Source: Cyanophora paradoxa
Taxonomy: Eukaryota; Glaucocystophyceae; Cyanophorales; Cyanophoraceae
Assembly: GCA_004431415.1 (NCBI GenBank)
Contig: QPMI01000082.1
Location: 1 to 64,000, forward strand
Length of the DNA: 64,000 nt
Direction of reading: 5' to 3'
How positions within the stretch are numbered: position 1 is the stretch's first letter; every line of letters starts with the position of its first letter. The notes beneath the pieces were generated by a model, which did no database searches, had not been told where the DNA came from, and saw only the letters and a list, made by a program, of their open reading frames with translations. Below are positions 37,969 through 48,526 of this stretch, in pieces. The translations under genes and the position numbers were made by a program.

Positions 37969-39477
37969 TTACGTCGACGTCTGAACTGCCGCGGGAGCGC
38001 TGGCGCTGTCGGCTTCGGGTGGGGGGCCCGGGGCGTCCGGTACGGACCCCTGCCGGGCCTGGCCGACTCTCCAAAATGAATCGGCAGGGAGGCGGGGAAA
38101 GAAGCCGTCGGCCGCCTCTCGGCCAGCGATCACCGGAAACTCGCCCCTGCGCATGCACGCGCAGTGCTTGAGCGAGTGCGCCAGGCGTTGCAGGCAACCG
38201 CCGGCAGCGCGAGGCGCACTTGCGGTACCAGCTGCGGGGGGGTCAGCGGGGGCGCGATGGTCAGGGTGCGGGGCAGGCGCACACGTGGAGGTTGTAGTCC
38301 TCGGGCCGCTGCCTGCGGGGGCCGTCCCAGCGTCAGGGGCTGGCGCGGGGCACCAGGCCGGGGCTGCAGTCGTGCCTGGAGCCGTAGGCGCCGAGAAAGC
38401 GGCCCTCGACGGGGGTCTCCTCGTGCTCGTAGCCGAGCCCAGCCATGAGCTCCACGAATGTCGAGACGCCGTCTCGGTCCGTCGAGAGCACCTCGAGGAA
38501 GAAGCCGCCCGGCCGCAGCAGCCGCCCGATCAGCCGCGACAGGCTGCGTGCCGCGGCGGTCGGCGCGGCGGCCGGGCATGCGCGAGCTGAGGATTGCGCG
38601 CGCCTTCCGACACTGAGGAGGGAGTAGGTGAGCTCGGAACCAATGAGGACGTCCGCCGCAGGCAGCTCCGCCTCCGGAGGCGGTTTGTCCCAGTCCTGCG
38701 CCCGCATTGGCCCAGGTTCCTTGGCGGGCAGAGCGGAGGCGAGGGCGGGGCACGAGGTGCATGACGCGTGTGCGGGAGCGGAGGACGTCGCGCCAGCGCG
38801 CGTCGGCGGCGCGCTCAGCGTCGCTCGGTTGCCGCTCGGGGTCATCCTCGGCCTCTGCGTTGGTCCGCACGTTGTACGCCGCATTCTCGATTACCTGCCG
38901 CCCCGTCGCCCCCCCGGTCGCATCCCGCGCGTCGCGTCGCCCGGCCCCCGCACCGACTCAATGTAGTCCGTCAGGACGACCGTCGAGCAGAACCGCGCCG
39001 CAACGATGCCCGGTAGACCGCACCCGCAGCCGAGCTCGATCTGCTTGCAGCTACGATCAAGATGGCACCGGCCCCGCCACCGCATCGCGGTGCTACGCGA
39101 GAAGCGCGCACGAGCGAGCGGCTAGCCAAGTACTGCTCTCCGTACACGTAAATCCAGCGCGCCAGGATGATAGACGCATCTGGCTATGATTCAGTGACTC
39201 CGCGGCAGAAAAAGTGCGCGAGAGTGAGGCTTACCCCACAAAGCGCACTGGACAAAGTGGCGAGGTTCGCGAAGCGTTGGCGTTCGTCGGTTTAGAAACG
39301 ATAAGGCGAACGGGGCTGGCTCACCCCAAGTCCAGCATCAACGATCGACAGCTCGCGAATGAAGGCTTCAACCTCCCAGGTTTTGCTGCGCTTGTCGCGT
39401 GCGCCGAAGCCGATTGTTTTTCTCTTGTTCTTCCCAATCCCAAGCGCAGCCTGGTGCGTGAGGGGGTGAGTGAGCAC
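37969..39477 (-). CDS. METTL21/23-type protein methyltransferase
   Basis: A Rossmann-fold methyltransferase of the lysine-methylating family 16. The first exon (39,477 to about 39,325) reads AALGIGKNKRKTIGFGARD, then FIRELSIVDAGLG at a GTGAGC donor. Exon 2 (after CATAGCCAG, about 39,180) has DASIILARWIYVYGEQYLA. Exon 3 has KQIELGCGCGLPGIVAARF, the SAM-binding motif I, then CSTVVLTDYIESV. Next come VENAAYNVRTNAEAEDDPER, ADVLIGSELTYS (motif post II), and LSRLIGRLLRPGGFFLEVLS with VSTFVELMAGLGYEHEETP. A C-terminal exon gives CLQRLAHSLKHCACMRRGEF and ends VQTST at 37,969. The substrate cannot be told from sequence. The start codon is uncertain. Confidence 0.7.
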
Positions 39478-40014
39478 GCGTAGCTGTAGCGCCGCGTTAC
39501 ACGCGGCGTACCTCCTGCCAATTCACACCCGCCGCTGGGCCGAGCTTCGGTCGTCCGTTTAGCATCGTCCCGCCGCCGCCGTTTCGAGGTGCGGGGGAGC
39601 GCGATGCCTGCTAACCGCCAAGATGGGATCGCGCGGTGCGGGATGGCTGCCTTGGCCAGAGGACCGCCGACAAAGCGTTCTACGCGCCGAGACCCAACTC
39701 GATCGCGGGGTGCGCGAAGCCTGCCTTGGCTAGACCCAAGAGAGCGCTCTACGCGCCGAGATCCAACTCGATCGCGGGGTGCGGGATGCCTGCCTTGCCT
39801 AGAGGACCGCCGACTTGGCGTCGAGTGCGAGAAGCCACTACCCCGGCACCCCCGGTTGAACTTCAGCCCCCCCGGAGTCATACCACGTGCGGCTTGCGTG
39901 CTTTCATTGAGCCCACTTCCCAGCATCCCACACGGCCACCCAGCCCTCCAGCGGCAATCACTACACAACGAGCGCGCGCCAGCACTCTATTCTCGACATC
40001 ATCGCGACGGCAAC
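39478..40014. repeat. Intergenic segment with a 60-70-bp tandem repeat
   Basis: Between 39,628 and 39,815 a unit containing TCTACGCGCCGAGACCCAAC, then TCGATCGCGGGGTGCG and GCCTGCCTTGGCTAGA occurs about three times with small changes. It precedes the next gene's ATG by 200 bp. No gene is supported. Confidence 0.7.
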
Positions 40015-41256
40015 ATGGCCTTCGCGCTCCCGATCACTCTCCGCCCTCAAACCTGCAGCACCTCCGATCCTAGCCTTCTGTTTTCCGGACATGGTGCTGC
40101 CGTCCTCGCCGGTCGTCCGTCTCCCGCGCTCCTGGGCGGCGGTTTGCATGCTCCCGCGCGCTTTGGCGGCGCTCGGCGGGCAAGATCAGACAATCGGATC
40201 TTCTTTGGTACTTGAGTCCACATGTCATGACCCCACGCTCCCACGCCTCATACTCCACGTGCCCAGGCCAAAGCCCCACGCGCAAGTGGCGCATCCCCGC
40301 CCTCGTGGCACCAAGTAGCATGCCGATGAGGTCTGTGGCATGCCGGAGCCTCGGTTCGCGCCGTAGAGTGTCCGATATAAGTCGCGACCTTTCGTTTTCC
40401 GGCAGGGTCGAAGCCAGCTTTGCCTGGGACGAGAGCGAGAATATTCAGCGCGAGGAGGAGACGGATGGTATCACGTTTGAGCAGCAACTTCTTGCAGAGC
40501 AGGCCCGTCCAGCCCCGCCACTTGCGCCCCCGGGCCGCGGCCCTGCAGCCGCCCGCCGGGCATCTGACGTCCAGCGCAGCTCCGGCGCGCCTTTATCCAT
40601 ATGTCCGACACGGAGCTCAAGAGCCAGGTAAGCCCGGAAGCAGCAGACTGCATTCGCAATCCTATCTGATCCGCGCTTCTAAGGTTTTGGACATTGTTCG
40701 GCTGCAAGCCCAAGAGGCCAACATTTGGTCCCGGATGCTCCGCCAGGACTTCGGTGCGCCCTAGCCGGCAGCAGCGCATCAGCGTGCGCGCGCGTGCCTG
40801 GGTTTGACTGGACCTGGGCTTTCTCGCTATCAGGCTTTGGCAATGACGTGAGTTTGCTTCTCCAAGGCGCTTCTCTGTCTCTTTCTTATCTTGATTTGGC
40901 AGTCCGGCGCGGGCGCTGTTCCCTCGGAGGAGATGGTCGATGCTGATGAGGATGTGTCGTTGAGCACCGGCATGGGCGTAGACCAGTCCTTCAAGGCCCT
41001 TCGACTCCAGCAACTCATGGTTCATGAATTTCCTCGTTCTCTCTTTCCTGGATTCGCTTTTCATATGATTTGACTGCATTTGCAGGATGGCATGACTCGC
41101 GAAGAGATCGAGCAAACCTGGTACACAATTCCAAGGGCAAGGACTTGCCTATCCCTTACCTATTCTCGCAGGACTCAAGTCTACACAGACTACTGCATTG
41201 CAAAGAACACTTGGAAGAGGAATTTGTCTCGTTTGAGCCGTGGTGCAACGCTGTAA
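40015..41256 (+). CDS. Unrecognised multi-exon gene, possible plastid-targeted protein
   Basis: Starts MAFALPITLRPQTCSTSDPS, a Ser/Ala/Arg-rich N-terminus (to ARFGGARRARSDNRIFFG) that looks like a targeting peptide. The next exon reads VACRSLGSRRRVSDISRDLS, then RVEASFAWDESENIQREEET and GITFEQQLLAEQARP. Further exons give MSDTELKSQVSPEAADCIRN, VLDIVRLQAQEANIWSRMLR, MVDADEDVSLSTGMGVDQSF, ALRLQQLMVHEF and DGMTREEIEQTWYTIPRART. The end is LSRLSRGATL with stop 41,254-41,256. The exon-intron rhythm (AG acceptors before each) supports one gene. Helical and acidic; no family recognised. Confidence 0.5.
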
Positions 41257-42208
41257 ATTTACCTTTGTAGTACCATTGCGTTCAGCGTAGACAGTGTAGC
41301 TACGCCTGTGGCCTACGCATAGAACAGGTGCGGCCGTCGCCGTCGCTGGCCCGGTTGTAGGACCATTGTATAGTAAACTTAGCAGATTTGACTTGGAATT
41401 GACTTTGTACATTCAGCATTTACTTGGTCGGCAATTTTACTTGAATTTGACATTGTATAGTACGTTTGACCTCGCAAATTTCAGTAGAATGTGTGCATTA
41501 ACTTGTAATTGACGCGAGACGTGATTGTTTGCTACTAAGAACTAGCGCCAGCAGTGCCCAGCCGCTGAGCAGCACATTACGCGGGCAATCTTTACTTGAA
41601 TTACGACCACGTATATATATACACACAGATACAGAATGAAATCCAGACATCCAGGGAGCTCAAGAAATTACGATCACGACCAGCCAGTTATAATGCATAG
41701 CTGCAGCTAATTATAAGATCTAGAGCTAGCGCCAGCAGTCCCACGGCCAAGCTCTAAGACCTAAGCCAGATATTGCCAGCTGCAGGGCGAGAAGGAACAA
41801 AAGAAGGGGAATTGAAGCACCTGCTCTTGCCAGGGCGAGAAGGAACAAATTAAAGAGGGGGAATTGAATCGAAGCACCTGCTCTTGCCAGGGCGAGAAGG
41901 AACAAAAGATCTAGAGGGGGAATTGAAGCACCTTGGCGCGCTCCAGCCGGACGATCTCGGCGTTGAGGCGCACGACTCTGCAATCACGAATTTAAAGCTT
42001 AAATCAAATATCACAAGCTCTCCCCCTCAGGGCCTCATGATCAGGGCCTGGGCCGGGTAGAGCACACTTCGAAGTCAAGAAGCTATAGCTAGCTAAACGA
42101 AGCTCGACTCGGCGAATTGAAGCGTTTAGCACCGTCTATATATCTGTAGCGCGTCGGCAGCCGTACCGCGCAGCTCCTGTAGCACATCTGGTAGCCAGCG
42201 CTAGAGCT
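41257..42208. other. Intergenic segment upstream of ZMAT2
   Basis: AT-richer DNA with ACTTGTAATTGACG-like words (41,395-41,510), TATATATACACAC (41,613), a tandem repeat (41,783-41,931) and TCTATATATCTG about 70 bp before the ZMAT2 ATG, a plausible TATA element. Confidence 0.45.
41783..41931 (+). repeat. Tandem repeat, about 50-55 bp x 3
   Basis: Unit CAGGGCGAGAAGGAACAAAA, then GGGGAATTGAAGCACC and TGCTCTTGC, three copies with small indels. Confidence 0.8.
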
Positions 42209-43260
42209 ATGTCCAAACAAACAGCCTCTGCCGCGGACAACACCGTGCGAAGGACGTGGAATCTATCACAATATGGTGCGTGATGAGTTGCTGTAGGTGC
42301 GCGGCGTGGCTGAACCGTGCGCAGTCGAACAGCCGAAGGACATCGATCCCTCGAAGATCATAGACGAGGATACGTACCTTGACGACGAAGACGCCGACAA
42401 CCCAACGCGCAGTATGCTGGCTCTATTGGCCCGCCCCCCACACTCCAGGCTCAGCGCTCTCCGCAGACATGCCTGGGAACAAGTACATCCCGCGACCCAA
42501 GAAGAAGAAGGACGGCGCGGAGACCGCAGGTAGCGAATCAGAAGATGATTCGAAGCCGAAGCCGCTGCACTGCGTTACCTGCGACCTCGACCTGCCGGAC
42601 CCAGCCGCGTTCCTCAATCACCTCATCAGTAGCGAGCGTACGTCTCCTCCCCGGGCTTTCCATAAACATCTGCGACGGTCGTCGCAGACGCGGATGCGCT
42701 GAGCAGATCGGCCCTTCCGGCGAAGGCGATCGTAAAATCGATCAACGAAAAATTCGACAACAAGAAGAAGGGCAAGGACAAGGAAGACGTCGAAAATATC
42801 TTTTTGAATCGCATGCATTCTGCGGCTTGCACGCGCTTGCGCAGTGCGCTGCCCTTGACTGCAGTCCCCTTCGGGCGCTCCACAGCAGATTCAGGTCAGA
42901 GGCTGTTGTGCGACAGCTTCTCCGTGCCCCAGCCCTCACAGCTTGCAGGTGAATCTTGACGACCGCGTCAAGCGTAGGATAGAGGAGGAGCAGAAAGAGA
43001 AGGAGGCAAAGAAGAAGGTGCCCGTGCTCCGCCCCACGCCGCGCATCTTCAGGTCGCACACACTGATCCCCCGCAGGCAAAAGCCGAGAGCAAGAAGAAG
43101 GTATGTTGGCCCCGGGGGTGTGATGTGCTTCTTCCGAGGGACAAAGTGCGCCATGCAGGCGGATGCGGAAGCGGCTGCCAAGGTGGCCGAGGAAGAGCAG
43201 GCTGCAATGTACGCTGCAATGGGCCTCCCAGGCGGGTTCGGGACCACAAAGAAGAAGTAG
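42209..43260 (+). CDS. ZMAT2: ZMAT2/Snu23 (U4/U6.U5 tri-snRNP zinc-finger protein)
   Basis: A spliceosomal protein that enters with the tri-snRNP. Exon 1 reads MSKQTASAADNTVRRTWNLS, matching the family's RRTWD start, and ends near GTGCGTG (42,275). Later exons give PKDIDPSKIIDEDTYLDDED, MPGNKYIPRPKKKKDG and the matrin-type zinc finger LHCVTCDLDLPDPAAFLNHL. After an intron ending CGTCGCAG come ADALSRSALPAKAIVKSINE and KFDNKKKGKDKEDV. The final exons give VNLDDRVKRRIEEEQKEKEA and AMYAAMGLPGGFGTTKKK, the typical AAVMGFxGFGSTKK end. The order matches ZMAT2 throughout. It stops 30 bp before the kinase ATG, an extremely short gap. Confidence 0.85.
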
Positions 43261-43290
43261 ATTGCAAGGAATTTTGCCAGCTTGCCCACG

Positions 43291-44940
43291 ATGCCAGCCG
43301 GTCTGCACAGTCGCACCTCAAGTTCGGAAAGCGCGTCGGGGTCGGGTGCGGCGCGGCGGCGCGGGGGGCGGCTCGCCTCTTCGAGGCCGACAGGGCGGGG
43401 CGGCAGGGGCTTCGCGGAGACGTTCAAAGGATGGTGGCAGGGCCGCGTGGTGGCCATCAAGAAGATCATCCAGGCGCGGCGGGGCGCCCCTGCGGCGGGT
43501 CTCGCCTCATGGGGCGGCAGGTTGCGGACCGGCCCCTCACGGAAGACGACCTTGAAGACTTCAAGAGCGAGGTGTGTGAGCGGCGGGGCTGGCGGCGGGT
43601 CCCGTACGCGCTAAGGCGGCGCGGGCAGCTGGCGCTGATGGCGAAGCTGTCGCACGAGAACATAGTGCAGTGCCACGGGGGCGGCGACCACCTCCCCGAC
43701 CTCTTCATCGTGATGGAGTTCTGCGCCAGGGTCCGCGCCGCGCGCCCCCTGCGCCGCCCCAACGGGGGCCGGGGCGCGACCGGGCGGCAGGGGAGCCTCG
43801 CCTCGCTCTTGCGCAAGGACAAGACCGCCATCCTCGACTTCGAGGCCGTCCGGTGCCCTCGCGCCGCGCGCTGGCCCCGCCGACGCGGTGCTAACGGCGC
43901 GGGGGCAGGCGGATCGCGCTGGGGGTGGCCCGCGGGGTGGCCTACCTGCACGCCCTCGACCCGCCCCTCATCCACCGCGACCTCAAGTGCGAGAACGGTG
44001 CGCCTGCCCGCCGCGTACTGGACCAGCGAGCGCCTCACGCGGCCCTTCGGCAGTCTTCTTAACCGACGACCTGACCCCAAAGATCGGGGTTCGCTCTGGC
44101 CGTCGCGGCTCGTCCACGATAGCCTTTCTTCGCGCAGTTGACCGAATGAGTGCAGGACTTTGGCGTGAGCGTCCAGACGGGCGCCTCCTACATGATGAGC
44201 GAGTCCGGCACGTACCAGTACATGGCCGTGCGTGCCCCGCCCCTCCCCGTCTCGCCCGCCCTGCCGACGCCCCACAGCCCGAGCTTCTGCGCGGCGAACG
44301 GAGCAATGAGCTCGTAGACGGTGCAGGCCTCAGCACGCGCAGAGACACACGCGCCGTTGGGCGGGGGCCGGCTGACTCGAGCACGCAGTGTACTCGTTCG
44401 CGATGCTGCTGTACGAGCTGGTGACGCGGCGGGTGCCGTACTCGGACATGGGCCTGCAGTCGGGGGTGGCAGGCTTCCGGGCGGCGTACAGCGGGCTCCG
44501 GCCCTCCCTCGAGGACTGCCCCTGGCCCGAGCTCGCCGACCTCATCTCCGACTGCTGGGCCGACGCCCCCTCTGCCCGGCCCCAGATGTGCCAGGCCGCC
44601 CCCCCCCCCCCCCCCCCCCCCACCCCCCCCCCCGCCCCCCCCCCCCCCCCCCCCCCCCCCTCCGCCCCGCCCCGCCCCGTCGCGGCCCCCTGACGCGGCG
44701 CAGATCGTGGTGCGGCTGCAGCACCTGGTGGGCACGACGCGGCCGGTGCCCCCGAAGGAAGAGAAGAAGGAGGAGGAGAAGAAGGAGGGCCGCCGCTCCC
44801 TCGAGGTCCCCCGCAACCAGGGCCTCCACGCCTCCCCTTCCCCCGTCCACCGCCCCCTGCCCAGCGCCAGCGCGCCCAAGCCTAGGCCCCTACCCGGGCC
44901 TTCTCCAGCGGTTCACCCCGTTTTTGTTACACCTCTGTAG
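43291..44940 (+). CDS. Tyrosine-kinase-like (TKL) protein kinase
   Basis: Starts MPAGLHSRTSSSESASGSGA. The glycine loop is GRGGRGFAETFKGWW and the ATP-binding lysine is in VVAIKKI. Then come LMAKLSHENIVQCHG, LFIVMEFC, GSLASLLRKDKTAI and, after an intron with CTAACGGCGCGGGGGCAG, RIALGVARGVAYLHALDPPL with IHRDLKCENV (catalytic loop). The DFG region reads LTDDLTPKI, then DFGVSVQTGASYMMSESGTY and QYMA. VYSFAMLLYELVTRRVPYSD and RPSLEDCPWPELADLISDCW complete the C-lobe. A poly(C)-containing GC-AG intron (about 44,597-44,700) joins RPQMCQ to IVVRLQHLVGTTRPV. The tail is Lys/Glu then Pro-rich, stop 44,940. The last exon is repeated 0.7 kb downstream. The regulatory input is unknown. Confidence 0.85.
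44596..44661 (+). repeat. Intronic poly(C) tract of the kinase gene
   Basis: About 65 bp of nearly pure C with a few A/G, between the GC donor and the CTGACGCGGCGCAG acceptor. A similar tract stands before the duplicate exon (45,305-45,358). Confidence 0.9.
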
Positions 44941-46010
44941 GATTTTCAAAGTTTCGAATTCGTGTGGACGGTCCCTAAGGGCCCGAGGGCCCGATCATCG
45001 GATCCTTCAGCCTACTAGGCTACGCGGGCCCTGCCGCAGTGTGTGCACGTGCACGAGGGTCCGACGGAACCGTAGCCACGGCATACGCATGCATGCGCAA
45101 TTGATTGCGATTAATACTGCAATTTGCCCTCGCGATCGGGGCCGCGGCGCGCGGGGCCCGCGGCCGGCGCCGCGGGTCCCAGACTCCCAGCCTGGCAGCC
45201 TAGCTATAGCTATATATATATATAGGCCTGCAGGGCCTGCGCATGCAGCTGCGCATGCGCATGCCGCGCGCGCCGCGCGCGCGCGCGCGGGCCGGGTCAT
45301 CGATCCCCCCCCCCCCCCACCCCCCCCCCCCCCCACCCCCCCCCCCCCCCCCCCCCCTCCCGCCCCCCGCCCCGCCCCGTCGCGGCCCCCTGACGCGGCG
45401 CAGATCGTGGTGCGGCTGCAGCACCTGGTGGGCACGACGCGGCCGGTGCCCCCGAAGGAAGAGAAGAAGGAGGAGGAGAAGAAGGAGGGCCGCCGCTCCC
45501 TCGAGGTCCCCCGCAACCAGGGCCTCCACGCCTCCCCTTCCCCCGTCCACCGCCCCCCTGCCCAGCGCCAGCGCGCCCAAGCCTAGGCCCCTACCCCGGG
45601 CCTTCTCCAGCGGTTCACCCCGTTTTTGTTACACCTCTGTAGGATTTTCAAAGTTTCGAATTCGTGTGGACGGTCCCTAAGGGCCCGAGGGCCCGATCAT
45701 CGGATCCTTCAGCCTACTAGGCTACGCGGGCCCTGCCGCAGTGTGTGCACGTGCACGAGGGTCCGACGGAACCGTAGCCACGGCATACGCATGCATGCGC
45801 AATTGATTGCGATTAATACTGCAATTTGCCCTCGCGATCGGGGCCGCGGCGCGCGGGGCCCGCGGCCGGCGCCGCGGGTCCCAGACTCCCAGCCTGGCAG
45901 CCTAGCTATAGCTATATATATATATAGGCCTGCAGGGCCTGCGCATGCAGCTGCGCATGCGCATGCCGCGCGCGCCGCGCGCGCGCGCGCGGGCCGGGTC
46001 ATCGATCCGC
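44605..46010 (+). repeat. Tandem duplication, about 702 bp x 2, of the kinase last exon and downstream DNA
   Basis: The segment from the poly(C) tract through CGCGGCCCCCTGACGCGGCG (44,681) to GGGCCGGGTCATCGATCC (45,289) is repeated from 45,381 to 46,008 with only a few single-base differences (offset 700-702). Each copy holds a complete last kinase exon with its splice acceptor, the 3' region and a palindromic GCGCATGC block. Confidence 0.95.
45381..45640 (+). pseudogene. Duplicate of the kinase last exon
   Basis: Copy of the exon at 44,700-44,940 with the same acceptor (CTGACGCGGCGCAG) and coding IVVRLQHLVGTTRPV. It has single-base insertions (for example CGCCCCCCTG versus CGCCCCCTG near 45,551) that alter the tail's reading frame. 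It could be an alternative terminal exon or an inert copy. Confidence 0.65.
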
Positions 46011-46317
46011 GATATATATAGATATATCGCGCGCGACGTCGACTCGTAAATATGCCGCAGTACTAGTGCGCACTGCGGCATGCTACTCGCGTATATATGA
46101 TCAGCGACTTGCATGTACCGTACGTATACACGGTATATCGATATCTATATAGATATAGCTACTAGCCTAGTAGGCTAGGATCCGGATGCGGTACATCAGC
46201 TTGGCCATGCATATGGCAAATATATAACTAGTAAATACTTATGATCAGTGACTTAAGCTTACACAGCATGTACTAAGGTACTACGGTAATTATAACTGAA
46301 GGTACTGGACTGTGCAC
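46011..46317. other. AT-rich palindromic intergenic DNA
   Basis: Contains GATATATATAGATATATC, ATCGATATCTATATAGATAT, GCCTAGTAGGC (46,165), ATGATCAGCGACTT (46,097) and ATGATCAGTGACTT (46,240). No gene is supported. Confidence 0.5.
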
Positions 46318-46382
46318 CCGTGACCTGTCTGTGTGTACAATTCGACTCACCCGTGACCTGTCTGTGTGTACAATTCGACTCG
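46318..46382 (+). repeat. Direct repeat, 33 bp x 2
   Basis: CCGTGACCTGTCTGTGTGTA followed by CAATTCGACTC occurs twice in tandem. Confidence 0.9.
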
Positions 46383-48186
46383 GTGAAAATGCAAGCATCT
46401 TTACATGCTTATATTTACGGGGAAATATGGCGAACTTCGGAAAGGGAAAGGAAAAGAAAGCAGAAAAGTGAAAGTGAGCAAGCTCGAGTATTCATGATAT
46501 CGATCATGGACGATGTGCCACGGTGAATTCGAAGGTGTTCCTCGAGTCACTCGCATACGTGGTGGGAAGCACGGGCGAGGTGGAGGAGGGAGCACGCCGG
46601 GGCCCGCGGCGCGACGCCGCTCGCGTCCAAGTCCAACTCCAGCAGCCGAGCTGCACTCTCGTCCACAAACGGAGCCGGTCGCTTGCCCACGCTTGCGACA
46701 GGGGGCAGGGAGAGGGCAGGAACGCTGCTGCCCGCAGTCAAGTCACAGCGCCGGGGCTGCAGCCGTGCGTAAGAATAGAGCAAGGGCAGGTGGCGGAGAT
46801 AAAAATTGGACGCACGCGACGATTGGGAACACGGGGGCGGGATACGGGCGGGGCATCAAGCTCCAGGCCGTAGCTGGGCCGTAGTTGGGGCTCGCGCGGG
46901 CATTCGAAGAGCGGGACAGTTGCCTCCGCCGGAGACGTAGGAGTTGGCGTTCTGGGGACGATCGCTGGCGAGCTCGAGTACGTGCACGTACGTCGGGGAG
47001 TGCGCCGTCTGTCGTTCTGCGGGCAAGACCGGTTAGCGTCAGCGCCTCTAATGTACAGGAACGAGCGATGATCGTACCGGTATGCAAGCAAAAGTCGATT
47101 GAGAAATGACATCCTCGAAATTACTGCGATGGCGACGCTCAAGCTCATCAGATCTAAGCTGCGAGGCGACGGACGAGCTCGGACCAGATTCGCGGTGTCG
47201 GTGCGCGCGAGCAATTTTCGGGTGAAGCTTGGAGTTGCCGGCATGCTTTGGCAGCCGCGTCCACCCTGCCAAAAGCAGCGTGTCAGCACCCTCGCTCCCC
47301 AATATTGCAACACAGCGGGAAGAGCGGAGACAGCGCACTGTGTGGATGGGTGTACCAAATCCAGGTATATGGTGTGTGGGGAGTGGGCCTGTACAGCGGG
47401 AGAAACGGCCCGGCTAGCGCTGCGCGTTCATCGCTTGTCAAAAAAACGTCGCGGGGCGGCGACAACGACGGCGCGGGGCGGTGACCTGGTGCCGTAATTA
47501 CTGTTTCCTTGTTCTATGCGATGCGCCGCCATCATGCGCGGGGACGCTGCCGGCAATTTTTCTGGGGAGATACGCAATGTTGCTGGAGCAGGTTACAGTG
47601 GATATCGACGCGCGCGGTCGGATATCGACGCGGTCGGCGACTCGGCGCGGATCCGAGCTAGCTCCGAAGAAGCTCAAGCGCTAGCTAGCGAGCTCTTCAA
47701 TGCTTGTGCGGGGTACGTGGATCTTTCCAACGCCGGCTCTGGTGGACCACCCGCTTCAGGAAGTTCGAATTCCCGCTGGAGCTCCGAGTTCCCGTCCTCC
47801 CGGAGCTAGCGCTTCTCCGCCGCCCGATGATTTTATGATCTGCCAGGCGCCGGGCCCGCCGGCTAGCGCTAGCGCTATCGCGCTCGTTTCGCTCCTAGCC
47901 TAGTAGGCCTTAAGCTTGAATATTTAATTCGAATTCGGCAACAACCGTCGGTCGACGGCAATTCGACGCCACATCGACGGCGGCCGCGTCGCCTACGTCT
48001 TCATGCGCATGCCATCAGCCTGTGCAATCCGAATCTCAGCGCCGCAGAGTGTAAAGGCCTCTAGCCCCTATAGGCTAGGCCCCTACCTCGGCCCCAAGCT
48101 TAAGTCGCTTGAGGCTTAGCTTGCCAGCTTTGCCAGCGAAGCAGCTTAACTTGTTGAGGTGATTTCGAAGGTTTGGGAATGCTAAG
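46383..48186. other. Long intergenic stretch, at most weak coding traces
   Basis: No protein family is recognisable. A minus-strand trace (47,160 to 46,545) could be a small spliced gene, reading MSLSVAIAVISRMSFLNRLL then YVHVLELASDRPQNANSYVS and FVDESAARLLELDLDASG. A plus-strand trace at 47,640-47,810 contains IRASSEEAQALASELFNACA. Neither has convincing boundaries. GCCTAGTAGGCC occurs at 47,898. Confidence 0.3.
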
Positions 48187-48495
48187 CTATCGGAAAGGGT
48201 GCTCGAGCACGCAAGTGTGCGTGTACGCGCTAGGCCTGGGGTGTCCGCGGGGATCTGGGTGGGGGTCCCTGGGAGAGCCGCCATATCGGAATCCGGCGGC
48301 CGGAGTGCACGTGCGGGCGCCGACGTGGCCTCGCTCGCTGTCGCTCGCGGGCCGGCGCTGCGCTGGGGACGGAGCGCTAAGGGGCCTCGTGGGGGCGGGG
48401 CGCTCCATCGGCGGGAGCGCCCCCCCCGGAGGGGCGGCTCTGGGGAGTCGAGGAGAGGTATCGGAGGTACTCGCGCGTTTCTGCGTGGCGTTCAG

Positions 48496-48526
<31 letters not shown>

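Noticed and set aside
46503-48000. Several ORFs of 60-200 codons on both strands
   Set aside because: No frame has consistent composition, conserved motif or splice signals; described only as weak traces.
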